Assembly: GCA_038255145.1 (NCBI GenBank)
Contig: JBBSLP010000018.1
Location: 22,582-86,581 of the forward strand
DNA from: WHTX01 sp038255145
Lineage (GTDB): Bacteria; Actinomycetota; Acidimicrobiia; Acidimicrobiales; CAIXPF01
Direction of reading: 5' to 3'
Length of the DNA: 64,000 nt
Under the pieces are notes generated by a model, which saw only the letters and a list, made by a program, of their open reading frames with translations, searched no databases and was not told where the DNA came from. The translations under genes were made by a program, and so were the position numbers. Numbering within the stretch: position 1 is the stretch's first letter; each line of letters begins with the position of its first letter. Shown here in pieces: positions 20,812 to 29,435 of the stretch.

Positions 20812-21996
20812 ATGCCGAGCTTCCGCGAGCTCCTCAACCAGACCAAGGCCAGGATCCGCGAGGTCGACACCTCGACCGCGGACGAGATGCGCCACCGTCC
20901 CGGGGTCGTCCTGCTCGACGTGCGCGAGCCCGACGAGTACGACGCCGGCGCCATCCCCGGCGCCCTGCACATCGCCCGGGGCAACCTCGAGAGCCAGATC
21001 GAGAGCCGGGTCAGCGACAGGTCGACCCCCATCGTCGTGCACTGCGCCGGTGGCGTGCGCTCGGCCTTCGCTGCGGAGACCCTGGCGCAACTGGGCTACG
21101 GGGACGTGGTGTCCATGGCCGGGGGCTTCGGCCGCTGGAAGGACGAGGGGCGTGAGTGGCAGGTGCCCGCCGCCCTCACCGCCGACCAACGCAACCGCTA
21201 CCAGCGCCACCTGCTGCTGCCCGAGATCGGTGTCGAGGGCCAGTTGAAGCTGCTGGGGGCCAGCGTGCTCCTGCTGGGCGCCGGCGGCCTGGGCTCGCCC
21301 GCCGCCCTCTACCTGGCTGCGGCCGGGGTGGGCCGCATCGGCATCATCGACATGGACGTGGTCGATGAGTCCAACCTGCAGCGCCAGATCCTGCACAACA
21401 TGGACCGCATCGGTGACCGCAAGGTCGACTCGGCCCGCAAGACGCTCGAGGCCCTCAACCCCGACGTCGACGTCGTCACCTACGACGTCCGCCTGGGTGC
21501 CGACAACGTGTTGGACATCGTCGAGAGCTACGACGTCGTGGTCGACGGGGCCGACAACTTCCCCAGCCGCTACCTGCTCAACGACGCCACCGTGAAGCTG
21601 GGCATCACCGTGGTGCACGGCTCGATCTTCCGCTTCGAGGGTCAGGTCACGGTGTTCGACCCCAAGAGCGGGCCCACCTACCGCGACCTGCTGCCCCAGG
21701 CCCCGCCGGCCGAGTTCGCCCCCTCGTGCGCCGAGGCCGGCGTGCTGGGCGTGCTGCCCGGCATCATCGGCTCCATCCAGGCCATCGAGACCATCAAGCT
21801 GATCACCGGCATCGGCGATCCCCTGATCGGACGCATCCTGGCCTACGACTCCCTGGAGCAGAGCTTCCGGGAGTACCGCCTGCGGCCCGATCCCGAGAAC
21901 CCCGTCACCTGGGAGAACCGGGACAACATCGAGGTCGTCGAGCTCGACGGGCTGTGCCTGCCCCAGGTGAAGGAGCCCCCGCCCGTCCGGGTGTGA
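20812..21996 (+). CDS. Rhodanese-ThiF/MoeB adenylyltransferase-sulfurtransferase
   Basis: A 394-residue bifunctional protein. Residues 15-120 are a rhodanese domain with the persulfide Cys loop HCAGGVRSA. Residues 125-390 are an E1-like ThiF/MoeB domain with the nucleotide motif GAGGLGSPAA, the Arg finger NLQRQ and the acceptor Cys in PSCAEAG. It should adenylate the C-terminus of a ubiquitin-like sulfur carrier (MoaD, ThiS or CysO) and load sulfur. The usual actinobacterial MoeZ has the opposite domain order. The MoeB zinc-site cysteines are not evident. The ATG is preceded by GACGGAG. The next gene is a small hypothetical protein. Confidence 0.9.
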   Translation: MPSFRELLNQTKARIREVDTSTADEMRHRPGVVLLDVREPDEYDAGAIPGALHIARGNLESQIESRVSDRSTPIVVHCAGGVRSAFAAETLAQLGYGDVVSMAGGFGRWKDEGREWQVPAALTADQRNRYQRHLLLPEIGVEGQLKLLGASVLLLGAGGLGSPAALYLAAAGVGRIGIIDMDVVDESNLQRQILHNMDRIGDRKVDSARKTLEALNPDVDVVTYDVRLGADNVLDIVESYDVVVDGADNFPSRYLLNDATVKLGITVVHGSIFRFEGQVTVFDPKSGPTYRDLLPQAPPAEFAPSCAEAGVLGVLPGIIGSIQAIETIKLITGIGDPLIGRILAYDSLEQSFREYRLRPDPENPVTWENRDNIEVVELDGLCLPQVKEPPPVRV

Positions 21997-22049
21997 CTAG
22001 GGTTCGCGGTCGTGGGGGACCCCGTCCCCCGGACCGCAGGGGGGCGCAG

Positions 22050-22244
22050 ATGGGCCTGATGGATCGCATCAAGCAGTTCTTGAAGCCGTTGCCGCAGCAG
22101 TCGGTGATGGATCGGAAGTCGGACATCGATCCGACCACGGATCCCCGGAACACCCTGTCCAACCCCGGTGAGACGACCCCGAACCCGTCCCTGGCCGAGG
22201 ATGTCGACCCCATGGGCCCGGAGCGACGTCCGCCACACGAGTGA
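22050..22244 (+). CDS. Small hypothetical protein (64 aa)
   Basis: A 64-residue hydrophilic protein starting MGLMDRIKQFLKPLPQQ, an amphipathic N-terminal helix followed by a Pro/Asp/Thr-rich, probably disordered tail. It starts 53 bases behind the rhodanese-MoeB gene with a GCAGGGGGG tract upstream. The N-terminus recalls small stress or membrane-associated actinobacterial proteins, but I recognise no family. Confidence 0.5.
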   Translation: MGLMDRIKQFLKPLPQQSVMDRKSDIDPTTDPRNTLSNPGETTPNPSLAEDVDPMGPERRPPHE

Positions 22245-22286
22245 GCGGATCGGGCCGCGATGACGCGGCCGGGTCGACCCTGCCGG

Positions 22287-22292
22287 TAGCAT
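22287..22292 (+). promoter_or_regulatory. -10-like element (TAGCAT) for rmlA
   Basis: TAGCAT ends ten bases before the rmlA ATG. The gap is slightly long for a leaderless start, but no ribosome binding site lies between. It would drive the whole rhamnose cluster. Confidence 0.4.
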
Positions 22293-22302
22293 CCACCACG
22301 GT

Positions 22303-23412
22303 ATGAAGGGCCTGATCCTGAGCGGCGGCGCGGGGACCCGGCTGCGGCCGATCACCCACACCAGCGCCAAACAGCTGGTGCCCATCGCCAACAAGCCGAT
22401 CCTGTTCTACGGGATCGAGGACATGCGTGATGCCGGGATCACGGACATCGGCATCGTCGTGGGCGACACGAGGTCCGAGATCATGGCCGCGGTGGGCGAC
22501 GGGTCCCGGTGGGGGGTGAACGTCACCTACATCCCTCAGGACGCGCCGTTGGGCCTGGCCCACTGCGTCCTCATCGCCGCCGACTTCCTCGGCGAGGACG
22601 ACTTCGTCATGTACCTGGGCGACAACATGTTGCAGCAGGGGCTGGGCGAGTTCGTCGAGAGCTTCGAGGCCGACCGGCGCACGACGGGCAGCCTGCCCCT
22701 CGACGGCGCCCACCGCCCGGCGGCGGCGCAGATCCTGCTGGCCCACGTCGAGGACCCCCGCAGCTTCGGCGTGGCCGAGATCGACCCCGCCACCGGCGAG
22801 GTCGTGCGCCTGGTCGAGAAGCCCCAGGACCCGCCATCTGACCTGGCCATGGCCGGCGTCTACCTGTTCGACCACACCATCCTCGAAGCGGTCCGCACCA
22901 TCGCCCCGTCGGGCCGGGGCGAGCTCGAGATCACCGACGCCATCCAGTGGCTGATCGACCAGGGCCACCGGGTGCGCCACGAGGTCCTGCGGGGCTGGTG
23001 GATCGACACCGGCAAGAAGGACCCCCTGCTCGAGTGCAACCGCCTCGTGCTCGACACCCTCGAACGGCGCATCGACGGCGAGGTCGACGCCGCATCCATC
23101 GTCGAGGGCCGCGTCGTGCTCGAGGCCGGGGCCCAGGTCATCGGCTCCCGCGTGCGTGGCCCCGCCATCATCGGTGCCGGCGCCCGCATCGTGAACAGCT
23201 ACATCGGGCCCTACAGCTCCATCTCGCCGGACTGCCGCATCATCGACTCCGAGCTCGACCACTCCGTCGTGCTGGATCGCAGTCGCATCATCGGCATCCA
23301 CCGCCTGAGCGACTCGCTGATCGGACGGGATGCCGGTGTCGAGCGCAGCGCGCACAAGCCGGCCGCCACCCGGGTCATGCTCGGCGACCACTCGGTCGTC
23401 GAGCTCGAATAG
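22303..23412 (+). CDS. rmlA: Glucose-1-phosphate thymidylyltransferase, long form
   Basis: Makes dTDP-glucose from dTTP and glucose-1-phosphate, the first step to dTDP-L-rhamnose. The N-terminal nucleotidyltransferase has LSGGAGTRLRPITHTSAKQL (the pyrophosphorylase signature), YLGDNML and VEKPQDPP. Residues from about 255 on add a left-handed beta-helix with hexapeptide repeats (IVEGRVVLEAGAQVIGSRV). At 369 residues this is the StrD-like long form rather than the 290-residue RmlA used in most rhamnose operons. First gene of rmlA-rmlC-rmlB-rmlD; the rmlC start follows after seven bases. Confidence 0.92.
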   Translation: MKGLILSGGAGTRLRPITHTSAKQLVPIANKPILFYGIEDMRDAGITDIGIVVGDTRSEIMAAVGDGSRWGVNVTYIPQDAPLGLAHCVLIAADFLGEDDFVMYLGDNMLQQGLGEFVESFEADRRTTGSLPLDGAHRPAAAQILLAHVEDPRSFGVAEIDPATGEVVRLVEKPQDPPSDLAMAGVYLFDHTILEAVRTIAPSGRGELEITDAIQWLIDQGHRVRHEVLRGWWIDTGKKDPLLECNRLVLDTLERRIDGEVDAASIVEGRVVLEAGAQVIGSRVRGPAIIGAGARIVNSYIGPYSSISPDCRIIDSELDHSVVLDRSRIIGIHRLSDSLIGRDAGVERSAHKPAATRVMLGDHSVVELE

Positions 23413-23419
23413 GAGAGCG

Positions 23420-23986
23420 ATGCCCACCATCACCGAGTCCGATGTCATCGCGGAGGTCCTGCTGGTCGAGCCGCAGATCTTCGGCGACGAGCGGGGCATC
23501 TTCATCGAGACCTACCGGCGCCAGTGGTTCCCCGCCGGGCGGGAGATGATCCAGGGCAACCGCGGTGATCGCGTCGCCGGGAGCGTCGTGGGCCTGCACT
23601 ACCACCTGCACCAGGCCGACTACTGGTACGTGCCCTTCGGTACGGCCCGGGTGGTGCTCCACGACCTGCGCATCGGGTCGCGCACCGACGGGGCCACCCA
23701 GACCGTCGACCTGGGCACCCAGCCCACCGGCAGCTTCCGCCACACCGGCATCTACATCCCGCCCGGTGTGGCCCATGGCTTCGCCAGCCTGAGCGACACG
23801 ACCATCACGTACCTGGTGGACGGTTACTACAACCCGGCCGACGAGCTGGGCGTGGCCTGGGACGACCCCGAGATCGCCGCCGACTGGGGGGTGACCGACC
23901 CGACCCTGTCGGCCCGGGACCGCGACAACCCCAAGCGTTCGGCCATCCCGCCCCACCTCGTCCCCCGCTCCCCGCTGCGCACCTGA
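23420..23986 (+). CDS. rmlC: dTDP-4-dehydrorhamnose 3,5-epimerase family protein
   Basis: A 188-residue cupin-fold sugar epimerase. The catalytic-His region reads GLHYHLHQADYW rather than the usual RGLHYQ with a downstream Lys. IPPGVAHGFASLSD and YYNPADELGVAWDDPEI are typical of RmlC. Position in the rhamnose cluster argues for the dTDP-4-keto-6-deoxyglucose 3,5-epimerase step, but the altered pocket leaves room for a related NDP-sugar epimerase. The ATG at 23420 has an AGGAGAG site. A perfect 16-base palindrome follows immediately after the stop. Confidence 0.85.
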   Translation: MPTITESDVIAEVLLVEPQIFGDERGIFIETYRRQWFPAGREMIQGNRGDRVAGSVVGLHYHLHQADYWYVPFGTARVVLHDLRIGSRTDGATQTVDLGTQPTGSFRHTGIYIPPGVAHGFASLSDTTITYLVDGYYNPADELGVAWDDPEIAADWGVTDPTLSARDRDNPKRSAIPPHLVPRSPLRT

Positions 23987-23987
23987 C

Positions 23988-24003
23988 CCGTCGGGCCCGA
24001 CGG
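23988..24003 (+). repeat. 16-bp perfect palindrome between rmlC and rmlB
   Basis: CCGTCGGGCCCGACGG is a perfect inverted repeat with no spacer, starting two bases after the rmlC stop. It could form a hairpin in the operon mRNA or bind a dimeric protein. Confidence 0.45.
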
Positions 24004-24037
24004 CCCCCATCGGCGCGACCCAGCTCTGAAAGGCACC

Positions 24038-25006
24038 ATGAAGCTCTTCGTCACCGGTGCGGCCGGCTTCATCGGCTCGAACTACGTCCGCTACGTGCTG
24101 GGCGCGAGCGATGACCGCGTGGTCGCCTTCGACGCCCTGACCTACGCCGGCAACCTCGACAACCTGCGCGATGTCGATGGTGATCCCCGTTACCGCTTCG
24201 TGCGTGGCGACATCCGCGACCGGGCTGCGGTCCGGGCTGCCATGGAGGGCAGCGATGCCGTGGTCCACTTCGCCGCGGAGAGCCACGTCGACCGTTCCAT
24301 CGTCGACCCCGACGCCTTCGTGCTCACCAACTGCCTGGGCACCAACGTCATGTGCGACGTGGCCCGGGACCTGGGCGTCTCCCGGTTCCTGCACGTGTCC
24401 ACCGACGAGGTCTACGGCTCGGTGGAGGAGGGGTCCTCGACCGAGACCGACCTGCTCGTGCCCCGCTCGCCGTACTCGGCGTCCAAGGCGGGCTCGGACC
24501 TGATCGCCCTGTCGTACGGGACCACCTACGGCCTGCCCGTGGTGCTCACCCGGGCCTCGAACAACTACGGGCCCTACCAGTTCCCCGAGAAGGTCATCCC
24601 CCTGTTCGTCACCAACCTCATCGAGGGGCTGACGGTGCCGCTGTACGGCGACGGGTTGAACGTGCGCGACTGGCTCTACGTGGAGGACCACTGCCGGGGC
24701 GTGGACGTGGTGTTGCGCCAGGGCCAGGCGGGCGAGATCTACAACATCGGGGGCGGCAACGAGGTGGCCAACGTCACGCTGACCAACCGCCTCATCGAGC
24801 TCTGCGGCCGTGATGGCAGCGCCATCGAGTACGTGGCCGACCGCCTGGGTCATGACCGGCGCTACTCGGTGGACTGCAGCAAGCTCCGGGCCCTGGGCTG
24901 GGCCCCCGAGAGGGACTTCGAGGAAGGCCTGGCCGCCACCGTCGAGTGGTACCGGGCCAACCGCTGGTGGTGGGAGCCCCTGCGGGCCCGCGCCGCCATC
25001 GGCTGA
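24038..25006 (+). CDS. rmlB: dTDP-glucose 4,6-dehydratase
   Basis: An NAD-dependent extended SDR that converts dTDP-glucose to the 4-keto-6-deoxy sugar. The 322-residue protein has GAAGFIGSNYVRYVL, the active-site STDEVYGS (Thr-Asp-Glu triad) and the YSASK catalytic Tyr/Lys, plus VDRSIVDPDAF and RASNNYGPYQFPEK. All catalytic residues are present. The ATG follows a GAAAGG site, 51 bases after rmlC. It is the third gene of the rhamnose cluster. Confidence 0.96.
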   Translation: MKLFVTGAAGFIGSNYVRYVLGASDDRVVAFDALTYAGNLDNLRDVDGDPRYRFVRGDIRDRAAVRAAMEGSDAVVHFAAESHVDRSIVDPDAFVLTNCLGTNVMCDVARDLGVSRFLHVSTDEVYGSVEEGSSTETDLLVPRSPYSASKAGSDLIALSYGTTYGLPVVLTRASNNYGPYQFPEKVIPLFVTNLIEGLTVPLYGDGLNVRDWLYVEDHCRGVDVVLRQGQAGEIYNIGGGNEVANVTLTNRLIELCGRDGSAIEYVADRLGHDRRYSVDCSKLRALGWAPERDFEEGLAATVEWYRANRWWWEPLRARAAIG

Positions 25007-25039
25007 CGGGACCGTCCCTGAGATGAAGGTGAGGACGAC

Positions 25040-25900
25040 GTGCTGATCCTCGTGACCGGAGCGAGCGGCATGGTGGGCCGGGAGGTCACCGAGCTGTTGG
25101 CCCGTGCTCCCCACCACCAGGTGGTGGCCACCACCAGGGACCAGCTCGACCTGGCCGACCGGGATCAGGTCCTGGGGGCGGTCACGTCCCTGCACCCCGA
25201 CCTGGTGCTGAACCTGGCGGCCATGACCGCAGTGGACGCCTGTGAGACCGAGGTCGACCGGGCCTACCAGGTGAACGCCCTCGGCCTGCGCCACCTGGGT
25301 GACGGGGCCCGTCGGGTCGGCGCCCACGTGGTGCACGTATCCACCGACTACGTGTTCGACGGCGACAAGCCCGAGCCCTACGTCGAGTGGGACCAGCCCG
25401 CGCCCCGGTCGGTCTACGGCCGTTCCAAGCTGGGCGGGGAAGCCGAGTTGGCCGCATCGGGCTGCTCGTGGACGGTGGCCCGCACGTCGTGGGTCTGTGG
25501 GGCCCACGGGTCCAACATGGTCAAGACCGTGCTGCGCCTGGCCGGCGGTGACGGCCCGCTGCGCTTCGTGGCCGACCAGCGGGGCAACCCCACCTTCGCC
25601 GACGACCTGGCCACCATGCTCGTGCGCCTGGGCGTCGAACGCCGGGCCGGCCTGTTCCACGTCACCAACCAGGGTTCGGTGTCGTGGTACGAGTTCGTGG
25701 CCGAGATCCTCGCCGCCACGGGGGGCGATCCCGGCCGTGTCGAGCCCATCACCACGGCCGAGCTGCAACCGGCCCGCCCCGCCCCCCGCCCGGCCAACTC
25801 GGTGTTGGACAACGCCGCCCTGCGGCTGTCGGGCGTGGACCTGCTGGCCGACTTCCGCCAGCCTCTGGTCCGCCTGGTGAGCCGCCTGCTCGGCAGCTGA
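25040..25900 (+). CDS. rmlD: dTDP-4-dehydrorhamnose reductase
   Basis: The NAD(P)H-dependent last step of dTDP-L-rhamnose synthesis. The 286-residue protein has the GASGMVGREV Rossmann motif, STDYVFDGD, YGRSKLGGE (catalytic Tyr and Lys) and ARTSWVCG. The GTG start at 25040 is fixed by the family N-terminus (LILVTGASG), with a GGTGAGGA site upstream. It is the last gene of the rml cluster and converges on the subtilase gene with a six-base gap, so no terminator fits between them. Confidence 0.94.
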   Translation: MLILVTGASGMVGREVTELLARAPHHQVVATTRDQLDLADRDQVLGAVTSLHPDLVLNLAAMTAVDACETEVDRAYQVNALGLRHLGDGARRVGAHVVHVSTDYVFDGDKPEPYVEWDQPAPRSVYGRSKLGGEAELAASGCSWTVARTSWVCGAHGSNMVKTVLRLAGGDGPLRFVADQRGNPTFADDLATMLVRLGVERRAGLFHVTNQGSVSWYEFVAEILAATGGDPGRVEPITTAELQPARPAPRPANSVLDNAALRLSGVDLLADFRQPLVRLVSRLLGS

Positions 25901-25906
25901 GCGTCG

Positions 25907-28357
25907 TCAGTTGGCCAGCCACAGCACGCTGGGCGGGGTGCCGGCGCTGCTGTACCAGTAGATGTCGGCCTTGTGGGCGGCGTCGCCGTCGAAGTTGCCC
26001 AGGGCGGGGACCGACGCACCGTTGGGCTTGAGGGCCACGGCCAGCAGCGTCTTGTCGGGCTGGGACACCCGCAGCTCGTCACCGGAGCCGGCAGTGTTGT
26101 GCAGCAGCAGATCGCTGGTGCCGTCACCGTTCACATCGCCGCTGTAGGGCTGGTAGTCGCCACCCACGGCGCCCATGGGCTCGACCACGAACTGGCTCTT
26201 GGGGGTGATCGAGGTGGTGCCCAGCCACAGGGTGTCGGCAGCGTCGCCAGGCCCGTACCAGAAGATGTCGGACCGGCCGTCGCCGTTGAAGTCCCCGGCC
26301 ACGGGGCGGACGGTGCCGGTGATGGACGGGGCCACGCTGCGTCGGAACTGGTAGGAAGGCGCCCGGCTGCCGGTGCCGTACCAGATCAGGTTGCTGCCGT
26401 CCGCTGCGCTGTAGAGCACGACGTCGTCGCGGCCATCGGCGTTGACGTCACCGACCAGGGACTGCCAATCGCCGTCCATGGGCAGGGTGCGGGTGCCGGT
26501 GAACTGGCCTTGAGGAGCGGCGGATCCGGTGCTGAACCACACCCAGTCCGCGGCGCTGGCCGGTCCGTAGAGCAGCACATCGTCGCGACCGTCGCCGTTG
26601 AAGTCGCCCATGGAGGGCCGGTAGCCCGCCTTCATGTCGAAGGTCAGCGCCGAGGTGAAGTGCCCACCACCGGTGGCCGTCCACAGCAGGTCGTCACCGT
26701 TGGGGTTGTACCAGACCAGGTCCTCGAGCCCGTCGCCGTTGACGTCACCGTGCAGGGGAGTGGCCCCCGCCGGTGCCTGGTCGGTGGTGGCCAGGGCGGT
26801 GAACACGCCGCCGTCCTCGCTGGCCGGGGCGTTGCCGGCCCCCAGAGCGGCCAGGTCGAGCCGGGCCAGGGTCAGGTTGACGTCGGCCCCGCTGTAGGTG
26901 ACGGGGGTGGCGGCTCGCTTGAGGGCGGCTTCGATGGTGGCCACGTCGTTGGTGCCCAGGGCCTCGGCGGCCAGGGCCCAGGCCCCGGCGACCACGGGGG
27001 CGGCGGCCGAGGTGCCCGTGGTACCGCTGAAACCGCCGCCGGGCACGGGGGACACCACGCCGACGCCGGGGGCCACAAGGTCGAGCTGGGGGCTGACGTT
27101 GGACAGGGGCCAGATGGTGAGGCCATCAGGGTTGGTGGCACCGACGCTGATGGTGGAGGGGATGCAGGCGGGCACGCCCAGGCCGTTCTTGGCCCCGCCG
27201 TTGCCCGAGGCGACGACGGTGGCGATGCCCACGGTGCGCAGCTTGTCCACCGCGGCGGTGAGGACCGAGGCCGAGCAGTCGACCTGGGCGGAGTCGCTGG
27301 ACAGGCTCATGTTGACGGCCACGAGGCCGGGGAAGTTGGCCCGCTGGGCGTAGACCTCTTCGAGGGCGGCGAGCACGTCGGATGCCCGGGCCCGGGGGCA
27401 GGGCACGGGAGCGAGGCCGCACTCGGCCGCGGTGGAGGCCCGGGAGAAGACCTGCAGGGCGATGAGCCCGGCCCCGGGGGCCATGCCGCTGTAGACCGAG
27501 TTGGACCCGGCCACGATGCCGGCCACGTGGGTGCCGTGGTCGCACTGGGTGCCGTAGGCGCAGGGGACGGCGGTGCCCGCGCCCCGGGCCACCGAGGCGC
27601 CGCCGGTGCACGAGGCGTTGGTGAAGCAGGCCTCGTAGAGCACCTTGCCGACCAGGGCGGGGTGGGACTTGTCGATGCCGGAGTCGAGGACGGCGACCGT
27701 GCGCCCCCGACCCGTCAGCCCCGAGGTCCATGCGGCCCGAGCGTGGACGGTGTTGGCCACCACGTCGAGGGCGGGGGCGAAGGTCTCGTCGGTGACTTCG
27801 TCGCCGCTGGCCGCGGGCGAGGCGTCGGCCTCGGGACCGGGGGCGTAGCTGACGTCGGGCTCGATGCGGGCCACGAGGGGGGAATCGGCCAGTTCGGCCA
27901 GCTGGGCGGCATCGACGCGCATGGGGACGATGCCCAGGTTGGGCAGGACCTCGGTGTCGGCCGGCAAGCCGCCGACCTCGGCCACGAGCCGCTCACCCAC
28001 GACCTGGGTGCCCGCGGCGTCGGTGGTGCCCGACGCCGGCGTCAGGCTGCCACCGGGATCGGCGAGCTGCACGATGACGTCGGCCGTGCCCGTGCTGGCC
28101 ACCAGGGCGCTGACCTCGGCGGGCACGAAGACGTCGGCGCGGCCATCGGCACCGCCGCCCGGGGCCTCGTCGCCGAAGGCCGAGGGGCCGCCGACGACCA
28201 GGGTGGTCCCGGCCACCAGGCCGAGCACGGCGACGGCCACGGCACCGCGCAGGGCGCGGCCACGACGACCACGGCCGCCGATGGGGGCCTCGCCGTGACG
28301 GCCAGACGGCGCCGTCGTCGATCTCAGCCCCGCGGGGCCACCAGCTGCGATACCCAT
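25907..28357 (-). CDS. Secreted subtilisin-like protease with C-terminal FG-GAP beta-propeller
   Basis: An 816-residue S8 protease. An Arg-rich start and hydrophobic core at about residues 32-60 form the signal peptide. A propeptide-like region runs to about 205. The catalytic triad is intact: D225 (VLDSGIDKSHP), H274 (CDHGTHVAG) and S450 (GTSAAAP), with oxyanion N386 (SGNGG). Residues about 530-816 contain six FG-GAP repeats (GDFNGDGRDDVLLYG type), closely related to those of the amidase at 9047. The ATG at 28357 is chosen because further upstream codons read as low-complexity Arg/Gly. It is divergent from the ABC exporter genes. Confidence 0.92.
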   Translation of the reverse strand: MGIAAGGPAGLRSTTAPSGRHGEAPIGGRGRRGRALRGAVAVAVLGLVAGTTLVVGGPSAFGDEAPGGGADGRADVFVPAEVSALVASTGTADVIVQLADPGGSLTPASGTTDAAGTQVVGERLVAEVGGLPADTEVLPNLGIVPMRVDAAQLAELADSPLVARIEPDVSYAPGPEADASPAASGDEVTDETFAPALDVVANTVHARAAWTSGLTGRGRTVAVLDSGIDKSHPALVGKVLYEACFTNASCTGGASVARGAGTAVPCAYGTQCDHGTHVAGIVAGSNSVYSGMAPGAGLIALQVFSRASTAAECGLAPVPCPRARASDVLAALEEVYAQRANFPGLVAVNMSLSSDSAQVDCSASVLTAAVDKLRTVGIATVVASGNGGAKNGLGVPACIPSTISVGATNPDGLTIWPLSNVSPQLDLVAPGVGVVSPVPGGGFSGTTGTSAAAPVVAGAWALAAEALGTNDVATIEAALKRAATPVTYSGADVNLTLARLDLAALGAGNAPASEDGGVFTALATTDQAPAGATPLHGDVNGDGLEDLVWYNPNGDDLLWTATGGGHFTSALTFDMKAGYRPSMGDFNGDGRDDVLLYGPASAADWVWFSTGSAAPQGQFTGTRTLPMDGDWQSLVGDVNADGRDDVVLYSAADGSNLIWYGTGSRAPSYQFRRSVAPSITGTVRPVAGDFNGDGRSDIFWYGPGDAADTLWLGTTSITPKSQFVVEPMGAVGGDYQPYSGDVNGDGTSDLLLHNTAGSGDELRVSQPDKTLLAVALKPNGASVPALGNFDGDAAHKADIYWYSSAGTPPSVLWLAN

Positions 28358-28511
28358 TGCTCCCACCCGCCCGCGGAGTGTCTCCCGCCGGTGCCACGAC
28401 GTGGGACCGATGCGCTCACCAGGCCCGGGCAAGCGTATCGCCACCATGGGTCGATCGGCACGCAGCGCGCGTGTGCCGTGGGGCGTACCCGAAAGCTCAC
28501 AGGGGTGCGCG

Positions 28512-28517
28512 TACACT
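28512..28517 (+). promoter_or_regulatory. Candidate -10 element (TACACT) for the polysaccharide exporter operon
   Basis: TACACT lies 54 bases before the permease ATG, followed by a perfect AGGAGG at 28555-28560. This is a leadered promoter, in contrast to the leaderless pattern elsewhere. It would serve the wzm-wzt-GT2-GT4 operon. Confidence 0.4.
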
Positions 28518-28571
28518 TCCCGTCTGGCCCGGAGCGGCGTCTCCGCATCCGGCCAGGAGGAACCCCGCTCG

Positions 28572-29435
28572 ATGTTGCCGTCCGCTCCGCCCGAGGCCCC
28601 TCCGGCGCCCTTCCAACCCGGTCTGCCCCGCGCCAACCGCGCCCGGCGGGCCACCGACGCGTGGGAGCTGACCCGTGCCCTGGCCCGGCGTGAGATCCGC
28701 AGCCAGTACAAGGGCTCGGCCCTGGGCTGGTTGTGGTCCCTGGTCAACCCCCTGGCCATGGTGGGCATCTACTCGCTGATCTTCCTGGTGGTGTTCAAGG
28801 CCGCCCCCCCGGTTGGCGATCCGTCGGGCCTGCACAGCTACCCGCTGTTCCTGGTGACCGGCCTGATCCCGTGGAACCTGTTCGCCGTGGGGGTGACGGG
28901 GTGCACCGGGGTGCTCGTGTCCCAGGCCCCGCTGCTGACCAAGGTGTACTTCCCCCGTTCCACCGTGGTGCTGGCCAAGGTCATGGCCGTGGCCTTCACC
29001 TCGCTCATCGAGTTCGCCGTGGTCATCGTGATCCTGGTGGCGGCGGGCAACATGGTCCTGCCCTGGCTGCCGGTGGCCGCCGTGCTCTTCGTGCTCGAGC
29101 TGATGTTGGTGCTGGGCATCGGCCTCGCACTCAGCGTGTGCAACGTCTACTTCCGTGACGTGCAGTACCTGTTGACCATCGTCTTGCAGGTGCTCTTCTA
29201 CGCCACCCCGGTCATCTACCCCCTCAGCCAGCTGGGCGAGGGCAGCCGCCTGGTCCGCCTGTTCAGGTTGAACCCGCTCACCCGCCTGATGGACTGCTGG
29301 CGGGCGGTGCTCTACGACCTGCGCTGGCCCGCCCTGGGCGACGTGGCCTACGTGGCCGGCTTCTCGGTGGCCCTCATAGCCTTCGGGCTCTTCGTCTTCT
29401 CCCGCCTCCAGGGCCGCCTGGTGGAGGAGCTGTGA
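28572..29435 (+). CDS. wzm: ABC-2 type polysaccharide export permease
   Basis: The membrane half of an O-antigen/teichoic-acid-type exporter. The 287-residue protein has a cytosolic N-terminus, the conserved LARREIRSQYKGSALGWLWSL lead-in helix and six membrane helices, with VYFPRSTVVLAKV and FRDVQYLLTIVLQVLFYATPVIYP typical of Wzm/TagG/RfbD. A perfect AGGAGG sits 11 bases before the ATG. Its stop overlaps the GTG of the ATPase gene (GTGA). It should carry a lipid-linked rhamnose-containing glycan across the membrane. Confidence 0.93.
   Translation: MLPSAPPEAPPAPFQPGLPRANRARRATDAWELTRALARREIRSQYKGSALGWLWSLVNPLAMVGIYSLIFLVVFKAAPPVGDPSGLHSYPLFLVTGLIPWNLFAVGVTGCTGVLVSQAPLLTKVYFPRSTVVLAKVMAVAFTSLIEFAVVIVILVAAGNMVLPWLPVAAVLFVLELMLVLGIGLALSVCNVYFRDVQYLLTIVLQVLFYATPVIYPLSQLGEGSRLVRLFRLNPLTRLMDCWRAVLYDLRWPALGDVAYVAGFSVALIAFGLFVFSRLQGRLVEEL

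Noticed and set aside
25973..28693. A 906-codon open frame antisense to the subtilase
   Set aside because: Low-complexity Gly/His/Val sequence without motifs, fully explained as the complement of the protease gene with its Asp/Gly repeats.
28358..28768. 137-residue extension of the subtilase
   Set aside because: Arg/Gly/Ala-rich and overlapping the divergent exporter gene and its promoter; a signal peptide follows ATG 28357.
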